Source: Acanthaster planci (Eukaryota > Echinodermata > Asteroidea > Valvatida > Acanthasteridae). Taken from it: a stretch of 64,000 nucleotides of DNA. Within the stretch, counting starts at the first letter, position 1. Each line of letters starts with the position of its first letter. The position numbers and the translations under genes were made by a program. The DNA is taken from contig NW_019091592.1 of assembly GCF_001949145.1 (NCBI RefSeq), positions 302,595-366,594 on the forward strand. The letters run 5' to 3'. Under the pieces are notes generated by a model, which searched no databases, had not been told where the DNA came from, and was given only the letters and a program-made list of their open reading frames with translations. Below, in pieces: positions 25,001 through 40,000 of this stretch.

Positions 25001-28000
25001 TATTTTTGAGTTAAAAGAACTCTTGCACCTCTAAACGTGACGTTCAATCCATCTTTACGGTCGAGATGAAAAATACTTGGGTCTCTGATTAACGGCTCAT
25101 ACCTGGTTTCTTTCCTATTCGAGTCATAAAAATCGTTCATTTTGTCTTTAATAAACTCTCTCCACAACTCTGATGTGCCTGATGCTTGGCCTTCTACAAA
25201 AGTCATTTCTTTTTGCATTGTATCCAAGGTACATGTATCGTCCCATGTCAGGTCTTTGGTTCTGGTTCTGGATCTTTTGTCTGAGTAACTTTTGGTCCAA
25301 CAGATTTTCTTTTCAGGTAAAAAGCGAGTAAAATTCCCCCGAGTACTAACCCGCCCATGATCAAGTACTGGTTATCTTTAAAATGATGAAGCACGTCTGC
25401 GTAGACGCAAAGGAAAGCAAGCAAGCAAAGGAAAGCAAGCAAGCAAAGGAAACAACAACTAAGTAATTAATAACTAGTTAACATTAGCTGTAGATCAGTT
25501 GACTTGGGGATCATATTGCACTTGCGCATTTAAGTTACATCTCCGGCAGGCCAGCACGCAATTCCACTTTAAATGTCCAAAGGCCGTATGTAACTGTTCA
25601 ATTGTTGCTTGATCGTCTTTTGGCTCAATATATTGCAATTTTACATTACAGTCGTTGTAATAACAAAATTCATGATTGTTGACTGATTCCTGTAGAATTT
25701 CTTTGTCAGTAAAATTTTGCTTGTCGTGCTGTTTAGAGACCCACAACCAATGTGCCCGACTTTTTGCGTAGGGTCGCTAAGCACGTTTGAGATTCCAGTT
25801 GGAATCACCACAACTTAGTTGTACGCCGTGTGCAACCTGCAAAAATAACAACTTGATCAAGGCTTATAATAATCTGCCAAAGTCTAAGCCGTGAGTTTTC
25901 AGTGTCATTAATTTATGCAAAAGCAACAGCAAAGACCAGGTTCTTTTTTTTTTGGAACATATGTCTTTAATATTGTATGGGAGCTGCATGTACTTGCTCC
26001 TGTATTAAGTGACAAATTCAGCTGTCTAGGGAGCAAGTACTTGCTCCCGTGATGATTAGCCCAATTTCAAGCCCTGTGTAATGATACTACTTATTTGCTC
26101 AGCTAGACTCCTGTTGATACAAGATGCAAGCTTTGCCCTGATTGTGTAATAGGTACTCTGATATACAGGTTTTAATAAGGGAATAAACATGTGCTTGACT
26201 GGTCTTATTGCCAAATACATGTACATGTATACAGATGGCATGAAATACATGGACACTGACTCGGAGGTTTAATTTTACATTTTGCACATGTATGGCCAGA
26301 GCAGGTTTATTTTCGAGTCAGACAATATGATTTGGTTCCTGGTCATTGTGTCCCTGCTGAACAACGTAACATGATATTTGTGCTAGGAACATGTTCCCGG
26401 TCATTACCGGTATGCCTCCTGCAAATTTTGGAGAAATCAGAAATTTTACATGTAAATACTGGATAGCTGAGTTATGAAAAAGCAGTTATCCGGATCTCTG
26501 GTGTTTGTTACCCTTCTAAAAGCATGAGCAAATCACAATCCACATTTAGCGGCAGCTGGTGTGGTGCGTGTTCTATGAACTGCACGGCGTCATGTGTAAA
26601 TATTATTTGTACTCCATGAAAATTAAATCACAGTGTCTTTTCAATTTGTCTAGTTCAGATCTGCCATAATTGTCACTAAAATAATAATTTCGTCAAACAT
26701 TGACGGAATTCAGGCAAACATGACTTTTGGGACAAACTGTCTTAACCACATTTTTGTAAAATGGTGGGTGTGGCCAAGTACCTGTGGGAAATAATTGGTT
26801 CTTCGGAATTCCACTGCACTTCATGAAAACGAACAGCCTTTGATCCATTAAAGCAACTCCAGTCTTATCATAAATTTTAGTGATGAGTTGAGTCATCGAT
26901 GACTATGACAATTTCCCAAGGATGCAGAGACGAGTGAGTTACGTGTAATTTCTTAATTCCCTTAACCACTTCCTGCCGGGGACGCCGGAATCGGAGACGT
27001 ATGGTTTATATGCGTGGCCGGGGTCTCTNACCGACATTTTTCACTCTAAAAAGTGGTTATAATCCAGCCTTGTTTTGAAACTGTATACCAGGGTTTGGTG
27101 CATTGAGAGCGAGCGGATTACCACCGGGGACAAAAGCGCTCCACCACCGCAGCGATGAGCCACACATCACTGCTGCATGCTAATCTGGCCCTTATTGAAA
27201 AGAGGTCAGCAGTGCACTGAGCCAGGTTCGTGAACAAAAGACAGTTATTCCACACCGCACAATCTGGGCTCTGTTTACAAGGCTGCTGGCATCAACGAAG
27301 GTTACCTGTCAACTTAAAGTAGTGCCTAAAGATTACTTCATGCGGCTATAAACGACCGTTAAATGAAATGATGAATTTTTGAAGGATTTTGAAAACGGAA
27401 AAAATGATAGTCATGCCACCCCAGAAACATCAACATTGAAAAATGCCCGACATGAAGTGGTTAATTCCACTGGATTTGTACTTGGGTGGTCACATGTCAT
27501 ACTCATAGTCCAAATGAATAATAGATGTTTGCTGTTTTGGAATATGTGTATTCTTCCATCTTTTTTCCCTTGCCACAGCGCTGTATTTCCAACAGTTTGC
27601 GCACCATTTTTGCCAATTCGTTGGTTTGCACAGATTTCATCATGTTGGCATCGGGCATCACTGTCCTTAATCATCCGGCCTTCTCCGTCTTGAACCATTC
27701 CTCAGCCTCTGCAACAATCTTCACAGCTTCGTCAAGCGTGGATGGCTTCCCTTGGAATAGTGCCCATTTGTGGTCAATGTTGTCCAGCACGTTCTTAAAG
27801 TGTTCAATTCCAAAATCTTTCATAAACTTCGAACTGCTTTTGGGGTAGGCTCGGCAGACCAATTTTCTGATGGCTTGACCCAACTCGGCAACAGTCTCCC
27901 TTCCTGTCAAGAAACATGCAACTTCCAGCATTTGGCCTTTCAGTGCAACCATTAGATAGTCTGCTCTCTGCTGCTGATTCCGGCAGTTGATCCTGCTGAC

Positions 28001-31000
28001 TCTTTCGAAGTGCACCAGGTAGTCTTCAGTGCATGACGACCTGTCTTACTCTCAAGCCTTTATCTGCAGTGTTGCTGCACTGCATTCCATGTTTGTGTGC
28101 TGCCCAACCGCAGAGTGGTATTAGTGTGCAATGCCCTGTGCCTGCCCACATGATGAAGTTTGCAACCGCTGTATGCCTCAGTTGGGTAGTACGCAGATTA
28201 AAGGTAGCCATAGCAGTGCTCATCACTGTCAGACTCGCTGCACGCCACCTCCACTGTTCGCGAAGATCCTGCACTAGTTTCTTTTGGTGCCTCTGCAAGC
28301 ATTGTGATTTTCGTCACCTCCTGCTATCATCCTTGAAAAAGGGGTCTGGTGTCTCTGATATGTACTTGTAGCTTTGTTGTCTTCCAGCTCTGGATGTGGA
28401 TCCACGAGTAACTCAACAGCTGTCCAAAAGTGACTGCTCTAACTTGTTGATCTCAGTGGAAGTATTGCTAATGGCTTCCGCGACATTTCGTGCTGACTCC
28501 ACATGTAGCTGACCATACTTTTCCATTGAAAAGCCAAGAAAATTATCACACCGCTGTCCTCCAATTTAGTGAAATGCAAGCAAAAAGGGACACAGTTGAC
28601 TCAAGGCTTTGAACTCCGAAAATGAACTTGGTTCTCTTTTAATTCTCCCCAAGACTGGCTCATGGCTTCCAAAAACACAACTCAATTTCTAAGCATACAA
28701 ATACACAATGTCTGGAAAAGTATAGATTTGTAACAACTTAACCAGGCCCTGGAATCTAGCCAAACCCTCTGTCCCAACAAAAGAACCCCATTGAAGTGGT
28801 CTATTTATAGTTACAGTAAACTCTGACTTAGTCGGCATTGTGTAACCTGTCATATTGTCCAAGTCGGCCGTTTGAGAAATCCTGATTGTCTGTAATGCAT
28901 TTCCTTTGAAAATTTTATTTCTGAGTTGGCATTAATAGGTCGTCATTTCATATTAGTCGGCATGTTTTTCTCGGTCCCTTTTCCACCAAACCACAAAAAT
29001 TCCTTTGTGTAAGCCTACATTAAAAAAATTATGTTTGGTATCATTTTTCTTCACCGCGGTTGCCAAGAAGTGTCAAGTACCTTGTGCGCGGCCAGCATGT
29101 GTACATATACATAAATACCAGTAACCCCTCTAGTGCTACATGCATGTGCTCTGTCCGTTTTGGGGGTTGCCTTATTGAACGTAGTCTGGTTCCCTGCCCA
29201 AAGATTGCCTGACGACCTTTCATAATGATTCGTCGGATAGTCAGAATCATTGGCTTTGGTATCCAGACTATATTGAACGAACTTAACCAATGCGTGTATG
29301 TGGATGAGTATATGCTTTTTGTACTGTAACTGTATCACAGACATGTACATACATGTACTGCACTGTCGAGTCGTGATGTGATATGCAAGTGGTTTGCTGT
29401 CCTTGCTTCATACTCAGGGGCACATGATCAATTATTGAATTTGCAGCCTGCGACTTGTGGCTTTTCTTTAAAGTTTGATCACATTGGTGTATCCACCTGG
29501 GTGAGGGGAAGACGGCAACTTGCCTTGCCTCTGGTGGTATTTTGCTCTCTTTCAGAAAATGGAAACTCAAAAAAAGAGAGAGAACAAATTACCCATTCAC
29601 CCACACCGCAAAGCAGTTTGGTCAATTGTTAGTAATCGGTGATCAATTAATCGTACAAATGAGAGATCATGAGATTTTTTTTTTTTTCATTTTCCCCCTA
29701 ACTTTTGAGAAACGTGGTGCTGTTTTCATGCATTTGTTTGAAGCTTTACACAAAAACCCAATGGCTTTCAAAATGTCAAAGTGAAAACATTGTTCTGATT
29801 TCTTGATAGTTAGGATTTCTGATTATTCTCATATTTCCATCTGTTTCGATTTCCTGATAGTACAGTTTATTTAGTGCAGTTCATTGGGGAACATGGTATT
29901 TCAGACTTTCAACACTTACATGTACATGTAGTCGTACCATTTTGTAAAAATCAATACAACAGGGATGGCATAGTTCTCGTAACATACAATACAGTGTCAA
30001 TGATTGTCCAAACTTTCACAAAATGCAATATATATTGTACATGTATAACAGGTGAATCAAAAAAGTCCATCATTCCATTGCTAACCTACATGTATGAGTT
30101 ATCTAGTTGTTACGCTGTGCAAAATAACTCATAACTGCCATTGCCAGCTGCAAGTCATCTTGTAGGTTTTTTTCCATAGAGTAATTAGAAATGAACACAC
30201 AACAACAGAAAAACACCACAAATGTACATGTACATGTACCTAGTAAGTATGCACGTGTGTGTACAAAGCTTGGCAAATGGGATCACCCTGTGAAATTATG
30301 CACGTCAGTCAACGTGTTAAAAGCCCTAAAAAATCACTGTGTGTTATTTTCATTGTTTAAAGCCTGTCTGATGTATGATTGATAGATTTCTCTTTCCATG
30401 TTTCTCATCCCTTGTGCCAGTAATATGGAAAAGCTCCTGACAAAAAAGAATGGAAGCCGAAAATTCTAGCTTGATTGACAGCAATGGCTTCACATTAATG
30501 GCATGAGGACTGTGTGTTGTGGGAAAACATTGACATTGGTTTTGACATTGTATTTTTAAATTTCAAAAATGTTAAATGTCCATTTATTTTCAAAATAAAC
30601 ATGGATTGTGGAGAGGCATTGGTACTGCAATATCAACATATTTTTTTTAAGGAATAAATACATCTAAGCACCAAAATGGTAGTTTGAGGACATTATCAAT
30701 TAGAGCTTTTGAACAGATAGAATTCTATCATTCAGTCCAGTATTATTAATCTATCTTACTGATTGTTGCTCATATGTATTTAAAAATGTCTGGCAGAACA
30801 ATGTTTAACATTTTAGATTGTTTTTGGTAGTAACAATAATTCTCTCTGTTCACATTTTAGTCTCGTATAAGTCGTCTTCCTGCCTATTTACCAATTCAAA
30901 TGGTGAGATTCTACTACAAGGAGAAGGAAGCCATTAATGCTAAGATCTTAAAGGTCAGATACAAGTTTCTGCTGTTTGAACTTGATGTCATTTCCAATAG

Positions 31001-34000
31001 TTTTGATCAGTCAGTCCTCTGTCTTTAGGTCTGTTGCCCATGCTATACTTATCTTGTTTATAAAAGGTGGTTTGGATGTTTTTAAATTTAGAAGGCGAAA
31101 TTAGTTACTTTGTATTGGAGTTTTCAATTGCTATTCCAAACATTTGGCAAAAACTAGCATCTTGTTCTACTGTTTTTGCAGTGGCTAAATTTTGTTAAAT
31201 GGTATTGAGTACCAAAGTGAATGTGTCACATGCACAATTATGTGTGTAAAAGAAATTATTGTGAGAACCAGCACGTCAACCCACACACGTACATTTGAAA
31301 CCAAAGGTGCCATTCATTAGCATAAACAAGTACTGTATTTTTCCCCCAGGTGAAAAAAGGTGCACTCACTATGCTGGTTTTATTTTTGGATATTTGTTAT
31401 ACCATATTTGTCACCAGAAATCACTTTTACAGTGAGCATACACCAGCCTTTTGGGCTCTGTAAAAAGATTTTTTGTGTTTATTGCAGGATGTGAAATTCC
31501 CATTGATCCTTGATGTATTTGACCTCTGTACTAAAGAACTTCAAGAAAAGTTGATTCCAATTCGGGCCAAGTTCAAAGAGATGGAGGACAGAAAGGTGGA
31601 GGAGTTACAGAAGGTTGGTTACTTGTGGCTTCTCTTTCTTTGTTACTGAATACTTAGTTTACTCCTTTGATAAAAAACAAAGTTGTAGTGTTTCTAACAA
31701 ATAATATCCTATCTCTCAAAAATATGTTTCATGATTAGTTGAAATATGTATTGTCAGCTTGAAAACAATACCTATCTTTTATTCAAGTACGTGTAGGTTT
31801 GACAATGATGATTTACTCGCTCACTGAAAAGATTAATTAATTTTGAATCATTTTTTATTTTAGTCCTTTTTACTTTCAAAGACAGTGCTATGCTACCAAA
31901 ATAAACACAACAAGGCCCATGCAAAACATTTGTTGTAGCAGTTGTCTGATAAAGTGATTTTAAGTTGCTGATGCACCCGTTTCCAGCTCTGGTTCATTTA
32001 AATCCAGAGAAATGAAACAATGGATATTTTAATCAAGCACCTTTTAAGTAAATTTGTGAAAATGATATAATCAAATGAAAAACTTTCAAATATTCCCTGA
32101 TCTGAAAATGATCCGGCAGTGATTGATAGACAATTGATAAAAAAAGTTTTACAAGGTATGTTTGCCACCAGTGGCACTAATTGATATTGGGGCTTTGGAA
32201 TGCACTTGATCCTGGTCATTTCAAAGCCAGACATTCAGAGGACACTGACTGCATCAAACTTTTTCCATTAGCTTTCAATACCTGCCAGTATTATTTTCAG
32301 ATTTGGTTGTGCAAGTGATGGTAGAGTGTTATCTAATTTTATCTTTTCATTGGTGGGTTGAATGTTTTTGTATGGCGAAAAGAAAAGCCCAATACAGATA
32401 CAGACAATGTATTTGATGTTTCCTTTCAGTGGATGTCATGGTTTAGATCCAGCATGTGCATTTTTCTTAAAACTTAGAAATGTGGACAGACTGTATGTTC
32501 TGTTGCAAACTGACATACATGTAGTAGCTCTTGTTTTTTGTTACATTTGCTACTTCTAACGGATAACTTGCTTTAAAACTTGCGTCATTACTTCCATCTT
32601 GGTAAGAACTTACCACAACATTTGAAATCAAAATTTTGCATAATGTGCATTTGTGTTTGCCTTGAATTTAATCTTAGGCTAAGCAAACAGAAAAAAAGCA
32701 GCCAGCACCAGCTGTAGAGCAATCTATCAAGCTGCTACCATATGATTTTTCTGATGGTAAGTTACCAGTAACTGTTTGATATGTTAGGTTTACTGCTACA
32801 CTGGAGTCTGAATCTTTAAAGGCCCCTCTTGAAGCATCTAAAATAATGGTACATTGTGTTGGGCTGTTTTTTGGGGGGGTAAAAAAAGGGCACATTTATT
32901 GCCAATGGGTAAGAGAAAGAGTGAACGGGAGGTGGTTTTGGGCCCCTTCCTTGACTGCCTTGCTCCGTGTTTCTTCTTATAGAGACAGTGACCATTTAGA
33001 CCCAGTTTAAAAAGGGCTCCCTATCTTGTCCAGTGTAAAGCCAATCCAGTATTCATTGGGATTGTGGTTGCCCTCCTCAATTGCCATAGTGCCCTGAAAA
33101 TGTGCACAATATTCATAGAAATTGCCATATCTGCCCAGACACATTTGCCTTTGATGCAAGTTGCACTATGAATCCATTCTAGATATCAGACATATTGATT
33201 GATCGTGATTTTACATGAAGCCATGCACAAATTACTTGGCTGTGGCTGGAATTTATGCACAAGTCTGTGGTAGTGGCCACAGATAAATCCCATAGATTCA
33301 TGAGTAATTTGAAGTAGTGCTGCAGCCGAACCGCTGAACCAAACCAAAAATCATTGAACATGGCACTTTCGAACCAAACCGAACCGAACCAAACTGGGTG
33401 GTACGGAAGTTTGGCTTTAATATGGCATGGCTTTGCTAGCGCACAGAGTGCATGCGAGAAAACTTGATCAAAAAGCAAACACGATGAAAAATGGACAACG
33501 AGTTTGCTGCGCCAGCACTAGCGCTCAGCACATGTGCTTGCACATGTACATGTGCACACGCACATAAATGTACATGTACAATAAACTTACGGTGGCCTCG
33601 ATGGTTGTAAAAAGCATGTGGTGAGAATTCACTAATAATCAACCGAGAACATGCAATGTATGGCATTTCCGCTGCACACCAATTCTAAATTCTCACTACA
33701 TCCAATTGTGCTTATGTATATGGCAGGTTCCTCAAAGTATGGACCATTAGATAATGTTCAACTTTGGAGGTTCATTTTTCCTGAAGTGAACAGCAGTAAA
33801 TTAATTTCCAATGTTTGATGTACTGAGGGAAGTCATGGCTGATATCTGGAACAATGATGACCATGTCAACCTTTCAACTTAATTGGAGTTAATTAATTAA
33901 AGTCGGGAATGTTAGCAATTTTAGGGACATGAACTCCCTGTTAAAATCCGAGCCAATAGAATTTACTGAGGAGTGATAATCCCTGAGGTTAGTTTTCACA

Positions 34001-37000
34001 GATTTATCTGTGGTGAAAGGTGATAATATTTACACATATTAATACCCTGATCACGAAATTAAAAAGTACCTCTCTTAATTAATCGGGTCCCGAAGTTGGC
34101 AGTCCTGAATGTCATTCAATTCTGTCGTTAGTGTCAAAAAATCGACTGCAAAAAAAGCGAGGAAAATCCATATGTGTGACCCGCTCTGTGAAAATGAGTC
34201 TTAAGTCGCCAGATCCACTTTTTGAGTTTTCATTTGTATTGGAAAGAGCAGATTGCATTTTCGTTTTGATGTATCACTCAGTTTGGCATCCTGATGAAAG
34301 TGGATACTTCAAGGTGACAAATGCTGTGGGTTGCTATTGATTCACATTGTGCAAAATTATTCTAAAAGACTTTATACTCCAATGTGGCTCTGGCGACTTA
34401 AGACTCATTTTCACTGAGTGGGTCACATATCGCTGTACAACACTACATGTAGCTTTAAAAAAGAGTGCAAAAAAGCACCGCCAAACCATCATCCTTTTAC
34501 GACTGGACCTATCACATTTTCTTCAAGTATGTTCCTGAAAACCGCAGTCCAAAATACTGATCGTGGCGATTTTGTGGCTTCCATCAATGTTTCGCGGTGA
34601 GGTTAGAGAAACATTTCGCTGCATCGTGGCCTGTTTGATTTTTAACATCAACCCAGATAGTGCGCCCTCTTTTTTATTCGATATTCATGAACCCATCCAG
34701 GGAATGGCGACGCTCTGCAATTTTTCTCTTTGAAACAATTTTTCTCAAAATCCGTCATTCTGAATAACGTTTGCAAGAAAATAACTTTCAAGACATAAAA
34801 TTCGATTCATGATGAAAATCTAATGCTCAAAGTTGTTAATTTTAATTTTATTTTCAGCAGAGTTATCTCCACAATAACCGGCAAAATGAAAAGTGCGCAT
34901 GGAATTTTCGAGCACTACATGTGACAGTATTTTCGGCATTCTCGAACATTATGCAGTTTTTGTCAAAATTGCCGAATGTGATCAAAATTCTGTCAAATAT
35001 GACGTTTGCAACAAACATATTGTACTCCTTATAAATTTTTGATGCAGCCAAACTTAAAGATAATTTTTGGTGGTCGAAATATACAAGACCTGGCAAATAT
35101 GTTGGTATAGTGACAGTGATTATAAACGGTAAGAGAATGAAGAGAGCCAAACTTTTCTCATCATTTCCCGTCAATTTTGTGCTCTTTTTTTCGTGGCTTA
35201 TATTTTTTAAAAGTTATTTCTTAGGTGCTTTAAAATAGTCGTCTGGTGTAAACACTTTGACATTAAACTTTAAATGAATTCAACTCCATTTGATTTGCAC
35301 TGGTAGCCAAACAAATGTCCACTATAAGTACATATTATGCCTAATTATCCCCATATAATCATTTTTATAAACCTGAAGGTGCTAATTTGTATTTTACATG
35401 ATCAAAGTCACTCTTTCAGAAGTTCTAAAAAATGACATCCAAAGTTGCATTTTGGTCCATTTTATGAAGGACATGCCATATTCGGATTTAGCGTTATGCT
35501 TGCCAATCTCTGATAGCCACACCCTTACTTTCCATGTTAGGCCAATGATGTCATAAATGGCCGTGCAAAACAAATTTTGTTTGGCTGCTGATCATAGACT
35601 CGTGCTTGATTAATGGCAACTCTGGAGGGAAAACTGATATTTCTAGGCAGGCTGGTGTAGCGATCTAGTGCACGACAAGATTTGGTTCGAGCGGTGGCCT
35701 AATTTACCTTTTGTTTGATCATGTTTGATCGAAGTTGTAGTGTGAATACGTTGTAATGAATTCAAATAATAAAATGGCGTTATCCATTCAAAAAAGGCTG
35801 ATGGAAAATTGCCCCTTTGGCCACATGGGCACCATCCTGGGAAGGAATGCCGAAGGTTCTTTATATACATCTGTAGCTGGTAATCTAATCTAATCATGAA
35901 ATCTAATTTCATGTTGTATCTTTTAAAGGTGGAAACTCCCATGCATGCTGGTTGTTTTCACGTATCCTACGATCGTTTTTGTTGAGTGAAGCGTGGTCCA
36001 AACACAGCTGCTTTTGGTCTGTAAAACCGGTCGGAAACTGTCACACCTCCAAAAGTAACTTGTTAGGGAATTTTAACTGTCGCCTGTGCGGCCGTCGGAG
36101 TTCCTTTTTGTCGATCTGGTTGGGAGGTGCTCTCCTGTGTTGGGACTGCGACAATAAATTTATTGAATCCCCAGATTCGTTAGGTTGAAATATACAACCA
36201 GGTAGTTAAACTTAACACCTCAAATCAGGACGGTGGAGGGAAAACGATGGTTGGACAACTTTGTAATGTCAACCCTGCTCGTTTTATTCGCATATTTAAA
36301 ACAGCACATCTTCAACAGTTCTTTAATCTTTAGTTCCTCTATTTACATGAAATTCATTACTCTGCCGAAAAATTGTAGCTCTCTCTAAGTGTGACTCAAG
36401 TTCTACTAATGCTGCTCCAGTACATTTCTCTAATTTCAAATACTATGTCGGTAACCAGCCCTGCTGTAAATACTATGGTAGATTTCTATAACTTCAGCTA
36501 CTGCGTCAGTAACCAGCCCTGCTGCAATTACTCTGGTAGATTTCTATAATGGCACCAGCTCCTTCCTGAATTGCCAATACCCACTTTATTACTCCGCCAG
36601 TTTCAACTGTACCTAGTCTATGTGATCTCTCCGTGTCACCCGAGTCGCGTGAGTCACTGCCGTCGACCCTAACGTGGAGTATCACAATTTATTGCGGCGA
36701 CTTACTAACATAACTTTTCCATTCATTATTTACAAGCCATATCACAAGCATTCAATATCAGAAAAGTCGTTTCATAAATATATTTGTGCAATGCAACCGG
36801 AGTCTTTGCTAAATACGTCATCACATTCTTCAAGTTTAGTCGTGAGGCTTCAAGAAATCATCATGTGTAACGGATATTAATTATGCAGTGACAGATGTCG
36901 TTCAAAATTAATTTAACATCAATCTGGAGACACTCTAAATCATTACTAAGCAAGAACTACCAGACAGGAAATGTGCCTTGGAGATCTTTAGTAAACAAAG

Positions 37001-40000
37001 GACAAGAAAGTTTCTTATCTAACATGGAGTATCACAACTTATTGGGGCAACTAAAGTGAGCACGTCATGTTCGTATTTTTTATATTCTCCCGCCCTGCGT
37101 CTAATAATTCTTTTGGGTTCGATAGTTGTTATCACATAGCAACCTTACGGTGGCGCTCTTATGCATTTCCCGTCGTATGACTTAATAGCCAAAATTATCT
37201 CTTTAGAACCAACTTAAATGCAAAATTATTCCATCGCATGAAGGTGAGAACAGTGAATTAGGAGGATCAATTAATCAATGTTCGGAGTTAATCATGTTTT
37301 GCTAGATGACGTCACACGTCCAACAGCTTCTGTTGCTATGCACACTGTAGATACTGGCTTATGACATGTGGACTCTTTAGGCATAAATCATACATTGATT
37401 ACGGCTATGTACAGATAGTCAGCGATTATAGTGCACCAAGGTTTTAACAGTAGAACTTGCTTGAGATCTAAGTGGGACTGACCATACTCCCGGCATCATA
37501 CAACTCGTAAACAAGTTTTGGGAAACAGTTTGGAAAAAGTTCTGTTCACATCAAAGTTGCTCATGGAAGGGGATGGAGAGGAGATTCATTGCTTGTATTA
37601 ATGTAGTTTATACACGGAAGTACTATATACGGCACGTTCGTAGGGAGCTCTTTGATGTCTCAATATGCATTCTACACGTACATGTACATGTGTGAACATG
37701 TCCAAACCGGAACCGAAATTCGGCAAAAATTTCCGAACCATGTCCAAACTGAACCCAAATCTAACCTTGGCACCTATACTTGCTGCACTAATTTGAAGCC
37801 AGAGCCAAATGATTCAGACATGGCCTTACTTTCACTTTTCTGATGTGACAAATTCATTTTGCATGGAGTGTGGGTCGGCAACATACCAAAAGCTTTGGGA
37901 ATGTGGCCCACACCTGCCTGTATGTGCATGATGTGAATGGACTAAAATTGGACTTGGAATTTCAATGCAGCAATGCAGCATAGCAGGCACGGTTCCCGCA
38001 CCACACATGAGTAGATACATGTATGTGTACAGCGGGAGTGTAAAAGTTCAGTAATGTCAAGTTTTGTACTTAACAAAATGCTGGACAAGACAGAATTAAA
38101 AAGAGAAAACAAGAACTGTCAGCTGCAGCGGCAAAATGTCATACAGATTGGGAAAAAGTTGGAAAAAAAGTTGTGTTGCTGCTCCTACTTTGAAGGGGAT
38201 TTCACCTTTGTGCCCTTCCAAGTTGCCTTGGTGCTCAAAACTATAAGCCTACATCCACGACAACACTTGCCATGCCCTGAAAAAACTATATTCAATTCCT
38301 GTATTCAGCCCACCCTAGTTTGGTACATATAATACATGTACAGTGGAACGTTGCTATACCAAACACTGCTATACCGAACATTCGGCAGTACCGAACATCG
38401 ACCTTGGCTCCCAATATTTTGTGCACAAAACCTAAAGAACATTATGCAGTTGCAAATCAACCGAAATTCGCCAAAGCATGCATCAGAGATCGATCATGAG
38501 CGGTAGTTTCACTACTTTTAGGATAAACTAAATAACCATTTTGTAACTCAAGAGTTAATAAAAAACAAAAATAACGAAAGAATACCGTGGTTGCGGACAA
38601 CCAAGGAGCTGCTTTGGTTTCAAAAGGTTTGAAGAAAATCATAGGATAAGCTTGTAAGATAATGGCCAAAAGTGGAAATATAGCAATGGAGAGTTTATTG
38701 TCCATGTCATTTCGATTCATGTCACATAATTTATCTATAACAATACTAGCATCAGATAAAATCATTGTCCATCCTGAACCCTTCCCTTTCTAGCTATCTG
38801 CGAAATGCAACTTGACGGGACATGTGCTTCACTGATATTAGGCTTTAAAAAATCATTTTTAATGTCACATGACTTCTCACTCGAGGATGCCATGATCACA
38901 TTAGGTCAATTTTCTATAAAACACTTCCCCTTCAAGTTATACACGAAGTTCCAACCTAGTCGGACGTGTACTTCACGAGACATAATACTTCCAAAAGTGC
39001 GCTTGTAATGTCACGTGACTTGTCACATGATGACGTCATCATCACATCAGATCAGTCTTGGTCTAAAAACCTTCCCCTCCGAGCTATATACAAAGTTTGG
39101 ACCCAATTGGACATGTACTTCACGAGATATAGTGCTTTGAAGGGTGTCCCTTTAACCCTAACCCCCAAGGGTTGCTGGCCCTGACCTTCCCCATTCACAC
39201 AAAGTTAAACACCCATGAATGTTTGTGCACAGAGGCTGTTGGACTTAGCTTTCCTGAGGTATGCCAAACCCAATGCAAAAGCCAGCTGTCTGGGCCTACC
39301 AGACCTATCCCCACAGAATTAAACACTTTACTACTGTTTATTTCTGTGTGGTCAGGGAAGGTTAGGGTTAATGTCACGTGACTTGCCAGCTGATGATGTC
39401 ATAATGAGAACTTGTACAGGAAAGTTTTTTAGCTTGTGGCCTTAGTGTGTGCCCTTGACAGGAACTCAGTAGGATCGATAACAGTGCAAAAGCAGTCTTC
39501 CTGTTGGAAAAAAAATTTTAAAAAATAACAAACCTACATAGCTAGGACAAATTAAATATTCAAAATTTAAAAAAAAATCATGTGATGACGTCATCATGAC
39601 AATTATGGTGTTGGACTATCCGTAAGTAACTGTAGGAAGGTTTGCTTATAAAGTATGAAGTCAATCAGATTTTTTAAAAAGATACCAAATTCAAGTAACA
39701 CAATAATTTAGTAGAAAGACGTGTACAAAAAAATAAATATTCATAATTCAAAAATAAATCACAAATTTCTTCTAGGACCTACCTGACATGAATATCTAAA
39801 TGTCTACTAAGTTTGAAATCAATCAGATAAAAGAAACTATCAAAGTCCCCTGTCACAAAAAAGTGTCTGAAAAAGGAAAAGAAAAAAAAAGAAACTGGAA
39901 ATGTGTTTGTGGACAAACTAAGCTGCTTCGGCCCTGGTTGTACTGATCTAAAACCTGAAAACCAGTAACGAAGTTCTTGAAATACGCACAAGAGTGTGAT

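Larger units (their letters stand above)
18776..30860. other. USP14 intron 8 (12.1 kb), rich in insertions
   Basis: Contains the decayed virus-like cluster (19516-25836), family A MITE copy 3 (26962-27464) and a gag remnant (27503-28036). The 28.1-30.8 kb part shows no convincing gene; around 28.8-28.95 kb repeated TTAGTCGGCAT-like words suggest another small transposon whose ends I could not fix. Confidence 0.75.

Noticed and set aside
35952-36188. 78-codon ORF with Cys pairs
   Set aside because: Cys spacing (CRLCG, CWDC) hints at zinc binding but no surrounding coding signal or homologue was recognised.
38340-38400. Possible pogo/Tc1-type transposon end (cagtggaacgttgctatacc)
   Set aside because: The word resembles a transposon terminus, but I could not find the matching inverted end or target duplication.
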